Assembly (NCBI GenBank): GCA_016712595.1
Contig: JADJQT010000002.1
Location: forward strand, 806,001-870,000
DNA length: 64,000 nt
From: Rhodospirillales bacterium
GTDB lineage: Bacteria > Pseudomonadota > Alphaproteobacteria > Rhodospirillales > Defluviicoccaceae
Direction: 5' to 3'
Shown here: in pieces, positions 25,616 through 35,377 of the stretch
Layout: each line of letters starts with the position of its first letter
Position numbering within the stretch: the first letter of the stretch is position 1
Program-made: the position numbers and the translations under genes
Notes under the pieces: generated by a model
Seen by the model: only the letters and a program-made list of their open reading frames with translations
Database searches by the model: none
What the model was told of the DNA's origin: nothing

Positions 25616-27869
25616 CCTTAACGCCGTCAGCCCCGATCATTTGCGCCGGGCCGGCTTCGTCTACATCCGCCAGTCGTCCCCCGCGCAGGTCGAGAACAAC
25701 ACCGAATCGACGCGTCGCCAATACGCTCTCGTTGACAAAGCGCTGCAGCTCGGCTGGCCGCGCGCCGCCATTACCGTCGTCGATGGCGACCTCGGCCTTT
25801 CCGGCGCCAGGGCAGCGGGCCGCGCCGGCTTTGCCCACATGGCCACCGAAGTCGCCATGGGCCGGGTCGGCATCGTGCTTTGCCTGGAGGTCTCGCGCCT
25901 GGCTCGCAACAATGCCGACTGGTATAGGCTGCTGGACCTGTGCGCTCTGACGCACACGCTGATCGCCGATACCGACGGGCTCTACCACCCCGGCGATTTC
26001 AACGACCGGCTGGTGCTGGGCCTCAAAGGCACCATGTCGGAAGCCGAACTGCACATCCTGCGCGCCCGCCTCGACGGCGGCATCCGCCACAAGGCAGCGC
26101 GCGGCGAGTTGCGCCGCGGGCTTCCGACCGGCTTCGTCTGGGGTGAAGCCGATGGTGAGGTCCTGTTCCATCCCGACGAGGCCGTGGTCAATGCCATCCG
26201 CAACGTCTTCGACCGGTTCGCCGAGACCGGCTCGGCACGGCGCGCTTGGCTGTGGTTCCGCTCGAACGGCCTGCTCTTTCCCCTGCAGGACACCCGATCG
26301 TTCGGGCGCGACGTGCAGTGGGTGGTTCCGACCTATCATGCCGTTCATGGCGTCCTCGTCCACCCCTGCTATGCCGGCGCTTACACCTATGGCCGCACCC
26401 GCTTCGAACGGTATATTGACGACCAGGGCAACATGCGCCGCCGATCGCGCCGACTGTCCCGCGATCAGTGGTCGGTGCTGATCCGCGACCATCATCCCGG
26501 CTACATCGACTGGGAGACGTACGAGGCCAACCTCTTGCGCATCGACACCAATACCCGGCCGAAGGCTCATCATGCCGATGCGGAAGGCAGTTCCGCTCAA
26601 GCTGGCAGGGCCGTCCGCGAAGGTCCGGCTCTCCTGCAGGGTCTGGCAGTCTGTGGCCACTGCGGCCGTCGTTTGCGGACCCATTATCGGGGCCGCAACA
26701 ACCGACCGGGCTACCACTGTTCGGGCAAGAACATCGCCAATGGCCGGGGCGAGTATTGCCTGAACGTCGGCGGATGCCAGATCGACGCTGCGGTGACCGA
26801 GGCGTTCCTGACGGCTCTCGAGCCCGCCGGGATGGAGGCCGCGCTCCTCGCCGCCGAGCGCCTGGAAGCCGACCATGACGCGGCATTGGACCAATGGCGC
26901 CTCGAGGTCGAACGACGGCGGTACGAGGCATCGCTGGCCGAACGCCGTTACCGCGCCGTCGACCCCGACAATCGCCTGGTCGCCCGCGGCTTGGAAGCGC
27001 AGTGGGAGGCGCGGCTTCGCGAACTCGGCGAGGCCGAGGCAGAGATGGATCGCCGCCAACGGCAGAGACCCCGCCGTCTGAGCGATGACGAGCGCAGTGT
27101 ATTGCTCGCCCTTGGCAACGACGTAAGGCACGTGTGGTCGGCTCCGACCACCACCGAGCGTGACCGCAAGGAACTGCTCCGCACTCTTCTGGAAGAAGTG
27201 ACCTTCGTCATCGAGCGGGCCGAGTATCGCGCCCGCCTGGCGATCCGCTGGCGCGGTGGCGACATCTCCCACCTGGAAGTCCCGCTCCCGCGTTCCAACC
27301 CGGCGACCCGCAAGACCGACGAGGAGACGATCGACATCATTCGGCGCTTGGCCACCCACCATGCCGACGGCGTCATCGCCGGTGTTCTCAATCGCCAGAG
27401 CCGCCGCACCGTGTCTGGCGCCCGCTTCACCGCTCACCATGTTCAGGCCCTGCGCCATTACCGAAGCATTGCAGGCTGCAAGGCTCCTGCCGAACCGCCG
27501 GCTGGCGAACCCGTCTCCGTGCGCAAGGGCGCAAGAGTGTTCGGTCTGGCGCCATCCACTCTGCTCCGCTGGATCGAAGCCGGATTCATCCCGGCAGAAC
27601 AGCCGACGCCCGGCGCGCCTTGGCAAATCCGCATCACCGACGAACTGCGCGGCCGTTTCGTCGAGACCGCGCCGCCTGGCTTCGTCCCGATGATCGAGGC
27701 CACCAAACTGCTCGGCGTGACCCGTCAGACCGTGTTGCAGCGTGTAAAGCGCGGCGAACTGGAGGCCGTGCACGTCGGCCTCGGGCGCCGAAAAGGCTTA
27801 CGAATCAAGGTCCCGGACGCCCCTACCGACCTCTTCGCGGTGGCAACAATGAACCGGGGGGCAGTCTGA
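25608..27869 (+). CDS. Large serine recombinase with C-terminal HTH domains
   Basis: 753 residues. The resolvase domain has the catalytic Ser in VYIRQSSPAQVENN, followed by DGDLGLSG and EVSRLARNNADWYRL. Next come the recombinase domain (LPTGFVWGEADGEV...), a zinc ribbon (CGHCGRRLRTHYRGR...YHCSG...CLNVGG) and a long coiled coil (DQWRLEVERRRYEASLAERRYRA). Two HTH-like C-terminal parts (GARVFGLAPSTLLRWIEAGF and ATKLLGVTRQTVLQRVKRGE) complete it. The frame is intact. It is the likely integrase of the element lodged in intron A and is unrelated in detail to the recombinase at 10468. Confidence 0.88.
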   Translation: MTDLNAVSPDHLRRAGFVYIRQSSPAQVENNTESTRRQYALVDKALQLGWPRAAITVVDGDLGLSGARAAGRAGFAHMATEVAMGRVGIVLCLEVSRLARNNADWYRLLDLCALTHTLIADTDGLYHPGDFNDRLVLGLKGTMSEAELHILRARLDGGIRHKAARGELRRGLPTGFVWGEADGEVLFHPDEAVVNAIRNVFDRFAETGSARRAWLWFRSNGLLFPLQDTRSFGRDVQWVVPTYHAVHGVLVHPCYAGAYTYGRTRFERYIDDQGNMRRRSRRLSRDQWSVLIRDHHPGYIDWETYEANLLRIDTNTRPKAHHADAEGSSAQAGRAVREGPALLQGLAVCGHCGRRLRTHYRGRNNRPGYHCSGKNIANGRGEYCLNVGGCQIDAAVTEAFLTALEPAGMEAALLAAERLEADHDAALDQWRLEVERRRYEASLAERRYRAVDPDNRLVARGLEAQWEARLRELGEAEAEMDRRQRQRPRRLSDDERSVLLALGNDVRHVWSAPTTTERDRKELLRTLLEEVTFVIERAEYRARLAIRWRGGDISHLEVPLPRSNPATRKTDEETIDIIRRLATHHADGVIAGVLNRQSRRTVSGARFTAHHVQALRHYRSIAGCKAPAEPPAGEPVSVRKGARVFGLAPSTLLRWIEAGFIPAEQPTPGAPWQIRITDELRGRFVETAPPGFVPMIEATKLLGVTRQTVLQRVKRGELEAVHVGLGRRKGLRIKVPDAPTDLFAVATMNRGAV

Positions 27870-27881
27870 TGAGCAATCCAA

Positions 27882-28454
27882 GCACTTGGCGATGTCGGCG
27901 TCGAGCACCCACTGGCTGCTGCCCTTGCGGGCGAGCGTGACATGGATGGCCTCGATCGCGTCCATCGGGCATCGCCCCGGCCGGAAACCGTAGCTGTTCG
28001 GCTCGAAACGAGCCTCCCACTCCGGTTCCAGCGCCAGCTTGACGATGGCCTGCATCACCCGGTCCGTGATCGTCGGTATGCCCAAGGGCCGCCGCCGGCC
28101 GTCGCTTTTCGGGATGTAGACCCGACGCACCGGCTTGGGACGGTAGCCCTTGAGACTCAGACCTTTCCTGAACAACGCGAGTCGATGTGGCGGCAATCGG
28201 CACACCTTGCCGTCGATCCCTGGTGTTTTCCTGCCGCGATTGACCTGAGTCACCTGACGGATCGCCAGAAGCTTCGCGGCGCTCGACCGAACGAGGAGCT
28301 GTTGAAGGTTCCTTACCTTCGCCGTCTCGCCGTTCTGGCTGGCCCGAAAGATCCGTTCCTGCAGCCGTCGTACGCTGCGTTCCACGGCCGGCCAGTCGAT
28401 GCTGGCCCAGTCGTCGAGATCGCCACGTCCGTCTGTCCGTTCAGTGCTGCGCAC
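27882..28454 (-). pseudogene. ltrA: Group II intron reverse transcriptase, 5' part (copy A)
   Basis: This is the first ~190 codons of the intron-encoded protein, from MRSTERTDGRGDLDDWASID through the RT0/RT1 region (RRVYIPKSDGRRRPLGIPTI) to LDADIAKC. There the recombinase element begins and a short out-of-place tail follows. It matches the equivalent part of copy B. Confidence 0.9.
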
Positions 28455-28573
28455 TGTCTAACGTCCCAAGCGGTACCATCGGCTCAACAACATCGCTTCG
28501 GTGACACCTGCCGGAAGTCTGCTCCTTTTCGGGATGGGTATTGCCCTATCCGGCCGATTGCAGGCCGGCCTTC

Positions 28574-28904
28574 GGCACTGTCACGGGAACGTTGGCCTGC
28601 GCCACCGCCGCGGGTAGCCTGCGGGGATGCAGCCTGTCTCGTACGCCCGTCACCAATTCCCGCCGAGCGTGATTCAGCACGCGGTGTGGCTCTATCTTCG
28701 TTTCCAGCTCAGTCTCAGGGACGTCGAAGATTTGTTGGCCGAACGCGGCCTGGACGTCAGCTACGAAACGATCCGTCGCTGGGTGATGAAGTTCGGTACG
28801 GCTTACGCGAAGCGGCTCAAGGCGGGACGCCCGAAACCGGTCGGACGGTGGCATCTCGACGAAATGTTCGTCTCGATTGGTGGTCGACTAATGTATCTGT
28901 GGCG
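28574..28904 (+). mobile_element. IS6-family copy 3, truncated
   Basis: The left end GGCACTGTCACGGGAACG and the first ~90 transposase codons (from 28627) match the elements at 14198 and 60091, with a few substitutions. The element stops at 28904 because a different IS6-family element starts at 28905. The DDE triad is incomplete, so it is inactive. Confidence 0.85.
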
Positions 28905-29711
28905 GGCATTGTCAGACCAACGCTGCTTGAGGCGGGCACGGGTAGTCCGTAACATCAGCGGATGAAAAACCCTTTTCGCTATTTCAACAGCTCCCCCGAG
29001 GTGATCCCGCTCGCGGTGATGATGTACATTCGATATCCGCTGTCGCTGCGGCAGGTGGAGGATCTGCTGTTTGAACGCGGCATCGACATCAGCTACGAGA
29101 CGGTGCGGCTCTGGTGGAACCGGTTCGGTACGATATTCGCTGCGGAGATCAGGAAGCGACGCGTTCATCAGCGGTTATACTCAAACTGGCGCTGGCATCT
29201 GGACGAGGTGTTCGTGCGGATCAACGGGCAGACGCATTACCTCTGGCGCGCCGTGGATCACGAAGGCGAAGTGCTTGAGGTTTTCGCCACGAAACGCCGG
29301 GATCGCAAGGCGGCGCTGGCGTTTCTGAAGCGTGTGATGAAGCGCTGTGGCCGGCCACGATCGATCGTAACCGATCGTCTGCGATCATATCGCGCGGCGA
29401 TGAAGGCTATCGGCGTTGCAAATCACCAGGAATGCGGCCGCTGGCTTAACAATCGGGCCGAAAATTCGCACCAGCCATTCCGGCGACGAGAGAGGCTGAT
29501 GGGCTGCTTCCGAAGCCTTAAGACGCTGCAGAAGTTCGCTGCCGCCCATGCCTCGATCCACAACCTCTTCAACATCGAACGTCATCTTTATCGCCGGCAC
29601 ACATTCAAGCTGAACCGTTCAGCTGCACTGGCTGAGTGGCATCGGCTGGCCTCGTAGGCCGCTGAAGTTGGGTGGGCCGAAGCGTCCCCAGTTCATTACT
29701 CTGACAACGCC
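28905..29711 (+). mobile_element. IS6-family insertion sequence, second type
   Basis: 807 bp, from GGCATTGTCAGACCAACGC at the left to ...TCTGACAACGCC at the right, an imperfect inverted repeat. It sits inside IS6 copy 3 on the left and directly against a truncated recD2 on the right. The 8-bp flanks differ, so there is no target duplication. Confidence 0.85.
28962..29657 (+). CDS. IS6-family transposase
   Basis: 231 residues with an intact frame. The DDE triad is in WRWHLDEVFVRING, SIVTDRLRSYRAA and NNRAENSHQPFRRRER. It is roughly half identical to the copy-1 transposase by eye, so it is a separate IS6 subtype rather than another copy. The start ATG is followed by KNPFRYFNSSPEVIPLAVMM. Confidence 0.92.
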   Translation: MKNPFRYFNSSPEVIPLAVMMYIRYPLSLRQVEDLLFERGIDISYETVRLWWNRFGTIFAAEIRKRRVHQRLYSNWRWHLDEVFVRINGQTHYLWRAVDHEGEVLEVFATKRRDRKAALAFLKRVMKRCGRPRSIVTDRLRSYRAAMKAIGVANHQECGRWLNNRAENSHQPFRRRERLMGCFRSLKTLQKFAAAHASIHNLFNIERHLYRRHTFKLNRSAALAEWHRLAS

Positions 29712-30015
29712 GGTGATCGCCTTCGACGGCCGGGACGTAACCTATGGCTTCGGCGAACTGGACGAGATCGTGCTCGCCTACGCCACCACCATCCACAAGA
29801 GCCAGGGCTCGGAGTACCCAGCCGTCGTCATCCCGCTGACCACCCAGCATTACCCGATGCTGCAGCGGAACCTGCTCTACACCGCGGTCACCCGCGGCAA
29901 GCGGCTCGTCGTCATCGTTGGCCAGAAGAAAGCGATGGCCATAGCGGTGAAGGGGAAGCAGACGGGGCGGAGGTGGTCAAAGCTGAGGGAGTGGCTGCAT
30001 GAGCCCGCGCGATAG
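29712..30015 (+). pseudogene. RecD2-like helicase, C-terminal fragment
   Basis: About 100 residues remain, starting at the IS junction. LAYATTIHKSQGSEYPAVVI is the UvrD/RecD C-terminal motif and NLLYTAVTRGKRLVVIVG the final motif VI of ATP-dependent RecD-like helicases, ending KLREWLHEPAR. The N-terminal ~600 residues, including Walker A, are absent. The intact gene was evidently cut by the IS6 event. Confidence 0.88.
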
Positions 30016-30837
30016 GATCGCGCTACGGGGCTGCCGAGGTAGGTGCGGGGGTGCGACCGACGCGAGCCTCTCCGCCGGCTAGAGGCTCAAACTGGCGCTG
30101 TTCGCCATTCGCGTCGAAAGTCGAATGCGGGAAGCGACCTCCGCTACGACTGCAACGGGATCTAAAGCGTCATCGTACGCCGGAATGACCGAGGCCCGTT
30201 CCGAGTCAACGTGAAGACGATCAAGCGTTGCGCTTAGCTGCTCGAGCTGCCTCCCGTAATCCATCCGGCGAAGCCACTTTCCCGTCGCGTTGTAGGTGCT
30301 CTCTGGAACCCCGCGCGCGTGCGTGTGTTTGCTTTCCGTCTGCGATGGAGCGACCCGCATGCCGAAAAAGCATCCGAACACGAATCGCTGGGGCGGCCCT
30401 GGGGCCTGCGACCAAGCCCCCTCCCGAGCCGGGTCCGGCTTACCCTGAGGGCGCGGTAAGTACCAACCCGCGCGTCAGCATGCGGTCCGGCGGTGGCGGC
30501 GAGCGAGACGAGAAGCACAGCCATGTGGATACCATGCGCTCGTCGAAGTCGCACGCGACCGACGGTGCGAGTCCAAGCAATCTCGATCGCGCCTTTCGCG
30601 AGAACCGCTCGCGCCGGGATCGGGCCGCCGACGCGCACGGCCGAGGGTGAGGGCGACAAGGGGAACGGGCAGGGGAAGGTCGACGGGTCTGAAAACGACG
30701 CGGCCTGATCATGCTCCGCTCCGGCGTGATCGCTTCGGAACTCGAAAGCGATCACCCGTGACGGCGGCCGACTGAACTCCTTGGCAGCCGCGCGACCGCT
30801 CAAGATGTGCCGTACGCTGATTGCGCGAAACGGCTGT
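30016..30837. other. Gap without a supported gene
   Basis: About 820 bp. A minus-strand frame ending at 30079 gives a helical stretch (DYGRQLEQLSATLDRLHV...VVAEVASRIRLSTRMANSA) that may be the tail of a lost gene, but I cannot extend or name it. The remainder shows no codon pattern or conserved motif. Confidence 0.4.
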
Positions 30838-31312
30838 TCAGCCACCCGTCGCGGCTCGATCGATCGAAACCGTGACGGGTCGCCCGCCCGCGAGCGCGGA
30901 CACGTCGCCTTCAATTCGGCCCAGTGGGACCAGCCCCGGCGAATGATGCCCGTGTCCGTAGAAGATCGCGAGGTTGCCCCACGGTGCGTAGAAGGCGACG
31001 TCGCCCGCCCGGGGGGTAATTGCGTCGGGCGCGCCCTCGCGCGTCAGCCGGCGCGGCAGATCGGCGATCTTCTCGTTGCCGCCGAAGTCCTTCAGCGTCA
31101 GCTTCAGGGAAGTTGCGCGAGGAAGTCGCGCGCGGCCGGCGTGTCGTCGATCCGGGCCGTCCAGCGACGGTCGCCGGAGACGATCTCGATGGTAGACACT
31201 GTCGGTCTCCTGTTTTTGCCGACGTCTGGCGGGTGGCATCGGCTTTCGCCGGTGTGTCGGACAGCTCGGCTCGTCCGCAGCCGGCCGATCCCATCAGCGC
31301 CGTGCTGAGCAT
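30838..31312 (-). pseudogene. Lipoprotein with cyclophilin-like domain, frameshifted
   Basis: Three frames join into one plausible protein. A lipoprotein signal (MLSTALMGSAGCGRAELSD, lipobox SAGC) is followed by STIEIVSGDRRWTARIDDTPAARDFLAQLP, then LKLTLKDFGGNEKIADLP...GDVAFYAPWGNLAIFYGHGHHSPGLVPLGRI, the hallmark of the cyclophilin-like PF18050 family. One shift is near 31110 (a base lost in CTTCCC) and another near 31200. The function of the family is uncertain. Confidence 0.75.
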
Positions 31313-31350
31313 GATGCACGCGATCCAGCGCGTAACGTCGCGCGGCCGGT

Positions 31351-32104
31351 TCACAGCGACCAGCCACCGTCGACGACCACCGCCGAGCCGGTGACGAAGC
31401 CGCCCAGGTCCGAGCTCATCCACAGCACCGCCTCTGCAATCTCGTCCGGCTTGCCGAGCCGCCCAACCGGCTCCAGGACGATCGCCTTCTGGATGTCGCC
31501 CCCGGTGAAGCGGTCCATCATCGGCGTTTCGATGTTACCGGGCAGGATCGCGTTCACCCTGATGTTACGCTTGGCGTAGTCAAGCGCGGCGGACCGCGTT
31601 AGGCCGATCAGCGCATGTTTGGACGCGGTGTAGGCCGCGCCGCCCTCAACGCCGCGGATGCCCGCACCCGACGAGGTGTTCACCACCACACCGCCGCCTT
31701 GACGTACCATCTGCGCGATCTCGTGCTTCATGCACACGAACGTGCCGCGCAGGTTGACGCCGATGATGCGGTCCCACTCCGCCAGCTCGATCTCGTGAAG
31801 CGGCGCGGGCTTGTTCTCGACGCCCGCGTTGTTGAAGGCGATATCGAGCCGGCCAGCGCTCGACCACTTGCGCCACGGCGGCCTCGACCTGCTCGGGCGC
31901 CGACACGTCGCAGACGATCGCCAGCGCTTCCGCCCCGGCGTCCCTCACAGCCGCCTCCGTGTCCTTCAGCCCGTTCGCGGTCCGGTCGAGGATGGCGAGG
32001 CGTGCGCCCTCGGCCGCAAAGGCGATCGCGGTCGCGCGGCCGATGCCGCTGGCGGCGCCGGTGACGAAGGCCACCTTGCCGGTGAATCGATCGGGTCTGG
32101 CCAT
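31351..32104 (-). pseudogene. Short-chain dehydrogenase/reductase, frameshifted
   Basis: The N-terminal frame has the Rossmann motif VTGAASGIGRA and runs to ~31857. The second frame carries NNAGVENKPAP, VVNTSSGAGIRG, the catalytic YTASK and the terminal GSAVVVDGGWSL. A two-base loss in GAGCGC joins them out of phase. All SDR landmarks (TGxxxGIG, NNAG, S, YxxxK) are present, so only the frameshift disables it, if it is real. It is followed by an alcohol dehydrogenase in the same direction. Confidence 0.88.
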
Positions 32105-32164
32105 GATATTTCCTTTCTGTTCAAGCTTTCGGATGTGTTCGGGCGGCGTGCCGTCTCGCTCGGC

Positions 32165-33199
32165 CTAAGGCAGGATCAGCACTTTCAACGCTTCGCGCTC
32201 GTTCATGGCGCGGTAGCCGTCAGGCACGCCGTCGAGGTCGACCGTGCGATCGAACACGCGGCCGGGCTGGATACGGCCCTCCATGATGTCCGGCAGGAGT
32301 TCGTCAATATAGGCACGGGTGGGCGCGGGGCCGCCGGCGACGATCACGTTCTGGAAGAACATGGGCTGCGCGCCCGCGATCGCCTCATAATGAGGGACGC
32401 CGACCCGCCCGACCGCGCCGCCGGCGCGGACGATGCTCATCGAGGTCTCCATCGCCACCCCGGTGCCGACGCATTCGAGCACGGACTGCGCGCCGAACCC
32501 GCCGGTCAGCTCGCGCACGCGCGCTCGACCGCCTCCGGCCCACGCTCGCTCACCACGTCCGTGGCGCCGATCTCCTTTGCCAGCGCGACGCGGTCGGCAT
32601 GGCGGCCCATGATGATGATCCGCTCCGCGCCGAGCCGCCTGGCGGCGATGACGCCGCAAAGGCCGACAGCGCCGTCGCCGACCACCACCACCGTGCCGCC
32701 GCGGCTGCCCGCGCCGTCACCGCCGCGTGGTGGCCGGTGCCCATCACGTCCGACAGGGTGAGCAGCGAGGGCATGAGCGCGTCGTCCTCGCCCACATCGA
32801 GCGGATAGAGCGTCCCGTCGGCGTTGGGCACGCGCAGCGCCTCCGCCTGCGCGCCGTCAGGCCGGTCCCATTGCCGAAGAAGCCGGCGTGAACACACGAG
32901 GTGTGCAGCCCTTCCTCGCAGAACACGCATGCACCGTCAGAGTCCGCGAACGGCATGATCACGACCTGGCCGCGCCTGATCCGCCGGACCTCGCTGCCAA
33001 CATCCTCCACGACGCCGATTGCCTCGTGGCCCATGCGCTGGCCTTCTACATTCGGCCCGCCATTGTAGGGCCACAGATCGCTTCCGCAGATGCAAGCGCG
33101 GGTGATGCGGATCACCGCGTCGGTAGGCTCCACGATCGCGGCGTCGGGGACGGTGTCGATCCGGACGTCGTGCGCCCGGGGCATGATGGTCGCGCGCAT
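32165..33199 (-). pseudogene. Zinc-dependent alcohol dehydrogenase, multiply frameshifted
   Basis: The pieces, in order: MRATIMPRAHDVRIDTVPDA with catalytic zinc ligands CGSDLWPY and GHEAIGVVED, structural Cys region CVFCEEGLHTSCVH; then YPLDVGEDDALMPSLLTLSD; then the Rossmann part VVVGDGAVGLCGVIAARRLG; then LECVGTGVAMETSMSIVRAG to the end. Three frame changes (around 32865, 32700 and 32520) are needed. It belongs to the medium-chain family with tandem Zn sites. Confidence 0.85.
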
Positions 33200-33202
33200 G
33201 GT

Positions 33203-33724
33203 TTACCTTTCGGGTCGGGTGGCGGGTCCGGCGAGGTACTCCTCGTCCGAGACGTGCTCCATCCAGGTCACGGGCGAGCCGTTCAGCGACTCCTGGATGG
33301 CGATGTGGGTCATCGGCGTCGTTGCCGTCGCGCCGTGCCAGTGCTTCTGGTCCGGCGGGCACCAGAGCTGGTCGCCGGCGTGGAACTCGATCTTCGGCTC
33401 GCCCTCGACCTGCGTCCAGCCGATGCCCTCGGTGACGAGCAGCGTTTGTCCGAGTGGGTGCTTGTGCCAGGCGGTGCGGGCGCCGGGCTCGAACCGAACG
33501 ATGGCGCCGCCGACGCGCGACGGCTCCGGGCGCTGGAACTGGCCGGTGATGGTCACGACGCCCGTGAAGTTCTCCGCCGGGCCTCGCGCCGTCTTCAGGT
33601 CGACCTTTCGGATGTATTCCATGCGCACGGCTCCTTGCTGCGGCGGGTTGGCGCGGGATGCCTGCTGCGCGTGGGCCGCGAGCGGCAGCGCCAGCAGGAG
33701 CGCGGCGAGCAGCTTAATGTTCAT
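33203..33724 (-). CDS. Exported cupin-domain protein
   Basis: 173 residues. The signal peptide (MNIKLLAALLLALPLAAHAQ) is followed by one cupin barrel with the metal-binding pattern WHKHPLGQTLLVTEGIGWTQVEGE and DQLWCPPDQKHWHGATATTPM. It resembles the carboxymuconolactone-decarboxylase-associated or quercetin-type cupins often encoded with SDR and alcohol dehydrogenase genes. This is the only undamaged gene in this stretch, which argues that the neighbours' shifts are not just uniform sequence noise. Confidence 0.8.
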   Translation of the reverse strand: MNIKLLAALLLALPLAAHAQQASRANPPQQGAVRMEYIRKVDLKTARGPAENFTGVVTITGQFQRPEPSRVGGAIVRFEPGARTAWHKHPLGQTLLVTEGIGWTQVEGEPKIEFHAGDQLWCPPDQKHWHGATATTPMTHIAIQESLNGSPVTWMEHVSDEEYLAGPATRPER

Positions 33725-33738
33725 GGCTGCTCTCCGGT

Positions 33739-34814
33739 TCATGCGAGGTGAGTGCGGAAGAAGGCGTCGAGCTTGTCGAATGGGATCAGGTCGACCCCGT
33801 CGTAGAGGTCGACGTGACCGGCGTTCGGCACGACCAGCAGCTCCTTCGGGTCGGCCGCGAGCCGGAAGGCTTGTTCGCTGAACGCTCGCGAGTGCGCGCG
33901 GTCGCCGGTCACGAACAGCAGCGGCCGCGGCGAGATCCAGTCGAGGTGGTCGAACGCCGAGCCGAGCGCCATTGGCGCGTGGCTCGTGCGCAGGAACGCC
34001 GTGGTCGCACGCGGGTGGCTCCCTCGCGGCGTGCGGTAGTAGTCGAAGAACTCCCGGTCGATCGCGGTCGAGTCCGTCGTCAGCCGCTCGGGCGTGCCGG
34101 ACGCCATCAGCGGGGCCGCGCCGTCGACCTCCGCCCAGCGCTGAGCCGCGACCGCATCGAGGTTGCGCCGGAAGGCCGACAGGTCGAGCCGGTCCGCCAA
34201 GCCCTGCCGCATCGCCTGGCCGATGTCGTACATCGCGACGGTGGCGACGGCCTTGATGCGCGCAGGTCGACCTGCGCGGCCGCCAGCCCGAAGCCGCCGC
34301 TGCCGCAGACGCCGAGCACGCCGATGCGCTCGCGATCTACGAACGGCAGTCGCCCCAGCTGGTCGACGCCGGCGCTGAAGTCCTCGACCAACGCCTCGAA
34401 CGAGGCAGTGCGGTGCGGCTTGCCGCCGCTCTCGCCGACATAGGACGGGTCGTGAGCGATAGCCACGAAGCCGCGCTCGGCCATAGTTTGCGCGTAGAGT
34501 CCCGACGCCTGCTCCTTCACCGCGCCGAACGGCGTGCCCACCACGAGTGCGGGATGCCGCCGCGACCGGTCCCAATTGCGCGGGCTGTACAGGTCCGCGA
34601 CAAGCCGAATGCCCAGCCGATTGGTGTAGGCGACCTTGCAGTGGTCAGCGCGGTCGCTCCTGGGGAAGGTTTTGTCCCAAGCATCCGTGCCCTGCGCGAG
34701 CGCCCCACCGCCCCGCAGCGCCGTCCCGCCCAGGACGGCGGCGGTCGCGCCCGTGAGCCTGAGCAGGCTGCGCCTGTTCAACGCGCACACCGGAACGTCA
34801 GTGACGGTCTGCAT
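33739..34814 (-). pseudogene. Tat-exported alpha/beta hydrolase, frameshifted
   Basis: The N-terminus (NRRSLLRLTGATAAVLGGTA) is Tat-like. The first frame includes VVGTPFGAVKEQASGLYAQ and the nucleophile GVCGSGGFG; the second runs from IKAVATVAMYDIGQAMRQG to PLLFVTGDRAHSRAFSEQA and the catalytic His in VVPNAGHVDLYD. The change of frame is near 34265. It resembles dienelactone-hydrolase-like, X-Pro-type exported hydrolases. Confidence 0.82.
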
Positions 34815-34906
34815 ATCTCGCCTCCTTTGCTTGAAACGATCTAGGCGTCCGGCGCTGTGTCGATTAGACGTAACAACACGCATGTTCTTGTGAACGAGCG
34901 TCAGCA

Positions 34907-35377
34907 ATGCCCCGCGACCCGATCGCCGACCTATCCGCTTTTCTTTCCGTCGCGCGCGAACGAAGCTTCACTCGCGCCGCCGCCCGGCTCAGCGTTTCGC
35001 CGTCGGCGCTCAGCCACACGATCCGCAGACTGGAAGAGCGGCTGGGCGTCCGCCTGCTCACGCGAACGACGCGCAGCGTGTCGGCCACCGAGGCGGGCGA
35101 GCGGCTGCTGCGAACGGTGGGGCCGTACCTCGACCAGGTCGGCGCGGAGCTGGAAGGGTTGAGCGATCTGCGCGACAAGCCTGCCGGCACCGTGCGGATC
35201 ACCGCCGGAGACCACCCGGCCGAGACGATCCTGACCCCCGCCCTTGCCAAGCTCCTGCCGCGCTACCCCGACCTTCGCGCTGAGGTCGTGGTAAGCAACG
35301 GCCTGGTCGACATCGCGGCCGAGGGGTTCGACGCCGGCGTGCGCTTGGGCGAGACGCTGGCGCTGGACACACCGCCG
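34907..35377 (+). pseudogene. LysR-type regulator, truncated
   Basis: The N-terminal HTH is complete (FTRAAARLSVSPSALSHTIRRLEERLGVRLLTRTTRSV), followed by about 70 residues of the effector-binding domain (PAGTVRITAGDHPAETILTPALA). At LALDTPP the frame runs directly into an IS1595 transposase remnant. The gene is divergent from the hydrolase/cupin/ADH block and was probably its regulator; with most of its ligand domain gone it is unlikely to respond normally. Confidence 0.85.

Larger units (their letters stand above)
25064..27879 (+). mobile_element. Serine-recombinase element inserted in the intron RT gene
   Basis: Aligning intron A with intron B shows an extra ~2.8 kb here. The left junction is ...TGTCGAA and the right one AAGCACTTGG; the reconstructed target is TCGAAGCAC, so AA may be duplicated, the 2-bp crossover expected of large serine recombinases. 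The left end carries TGTCGA...TCGACA as a short inverted repeat. The element contains a 61-codon frame and the recombinase. The first ~370 bp hold no gene I recognise. Confidence 0.75.
23883..28573 (-). mobile_element. Group II intron A, split by a recombinase element and truncated
   Basis: The sequence from 23883 to ~25063 and again from 27880 to 28573 aligns almost base for base with the unbroken intron at 37798-40171. The 3' end is CTACCCGAC at 23883, preceded by the domain V and VI hairpins. A ~2.8-kb serine-recombinase element divides the reverse-transcriptase gene. The 5' ~500 bases of the intron RNA are missing because an IS6-family element starts at 28574. It cannot splice or retrohome by itself. 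Confidence 0.9.

Noticed and set aside
25536..27773. A 745-codon minus-strand frame opposite the recombinase
   Set aside because: The plus-strand recombinase has resolvase motifs and an intact frame; the minus frame is its shadow.
25430..27869. A single transposon with the 10037-12447 recombinase
   Set aside because: The two recombinases differ in length, domain layout and neighbours, so they belong to different elements.
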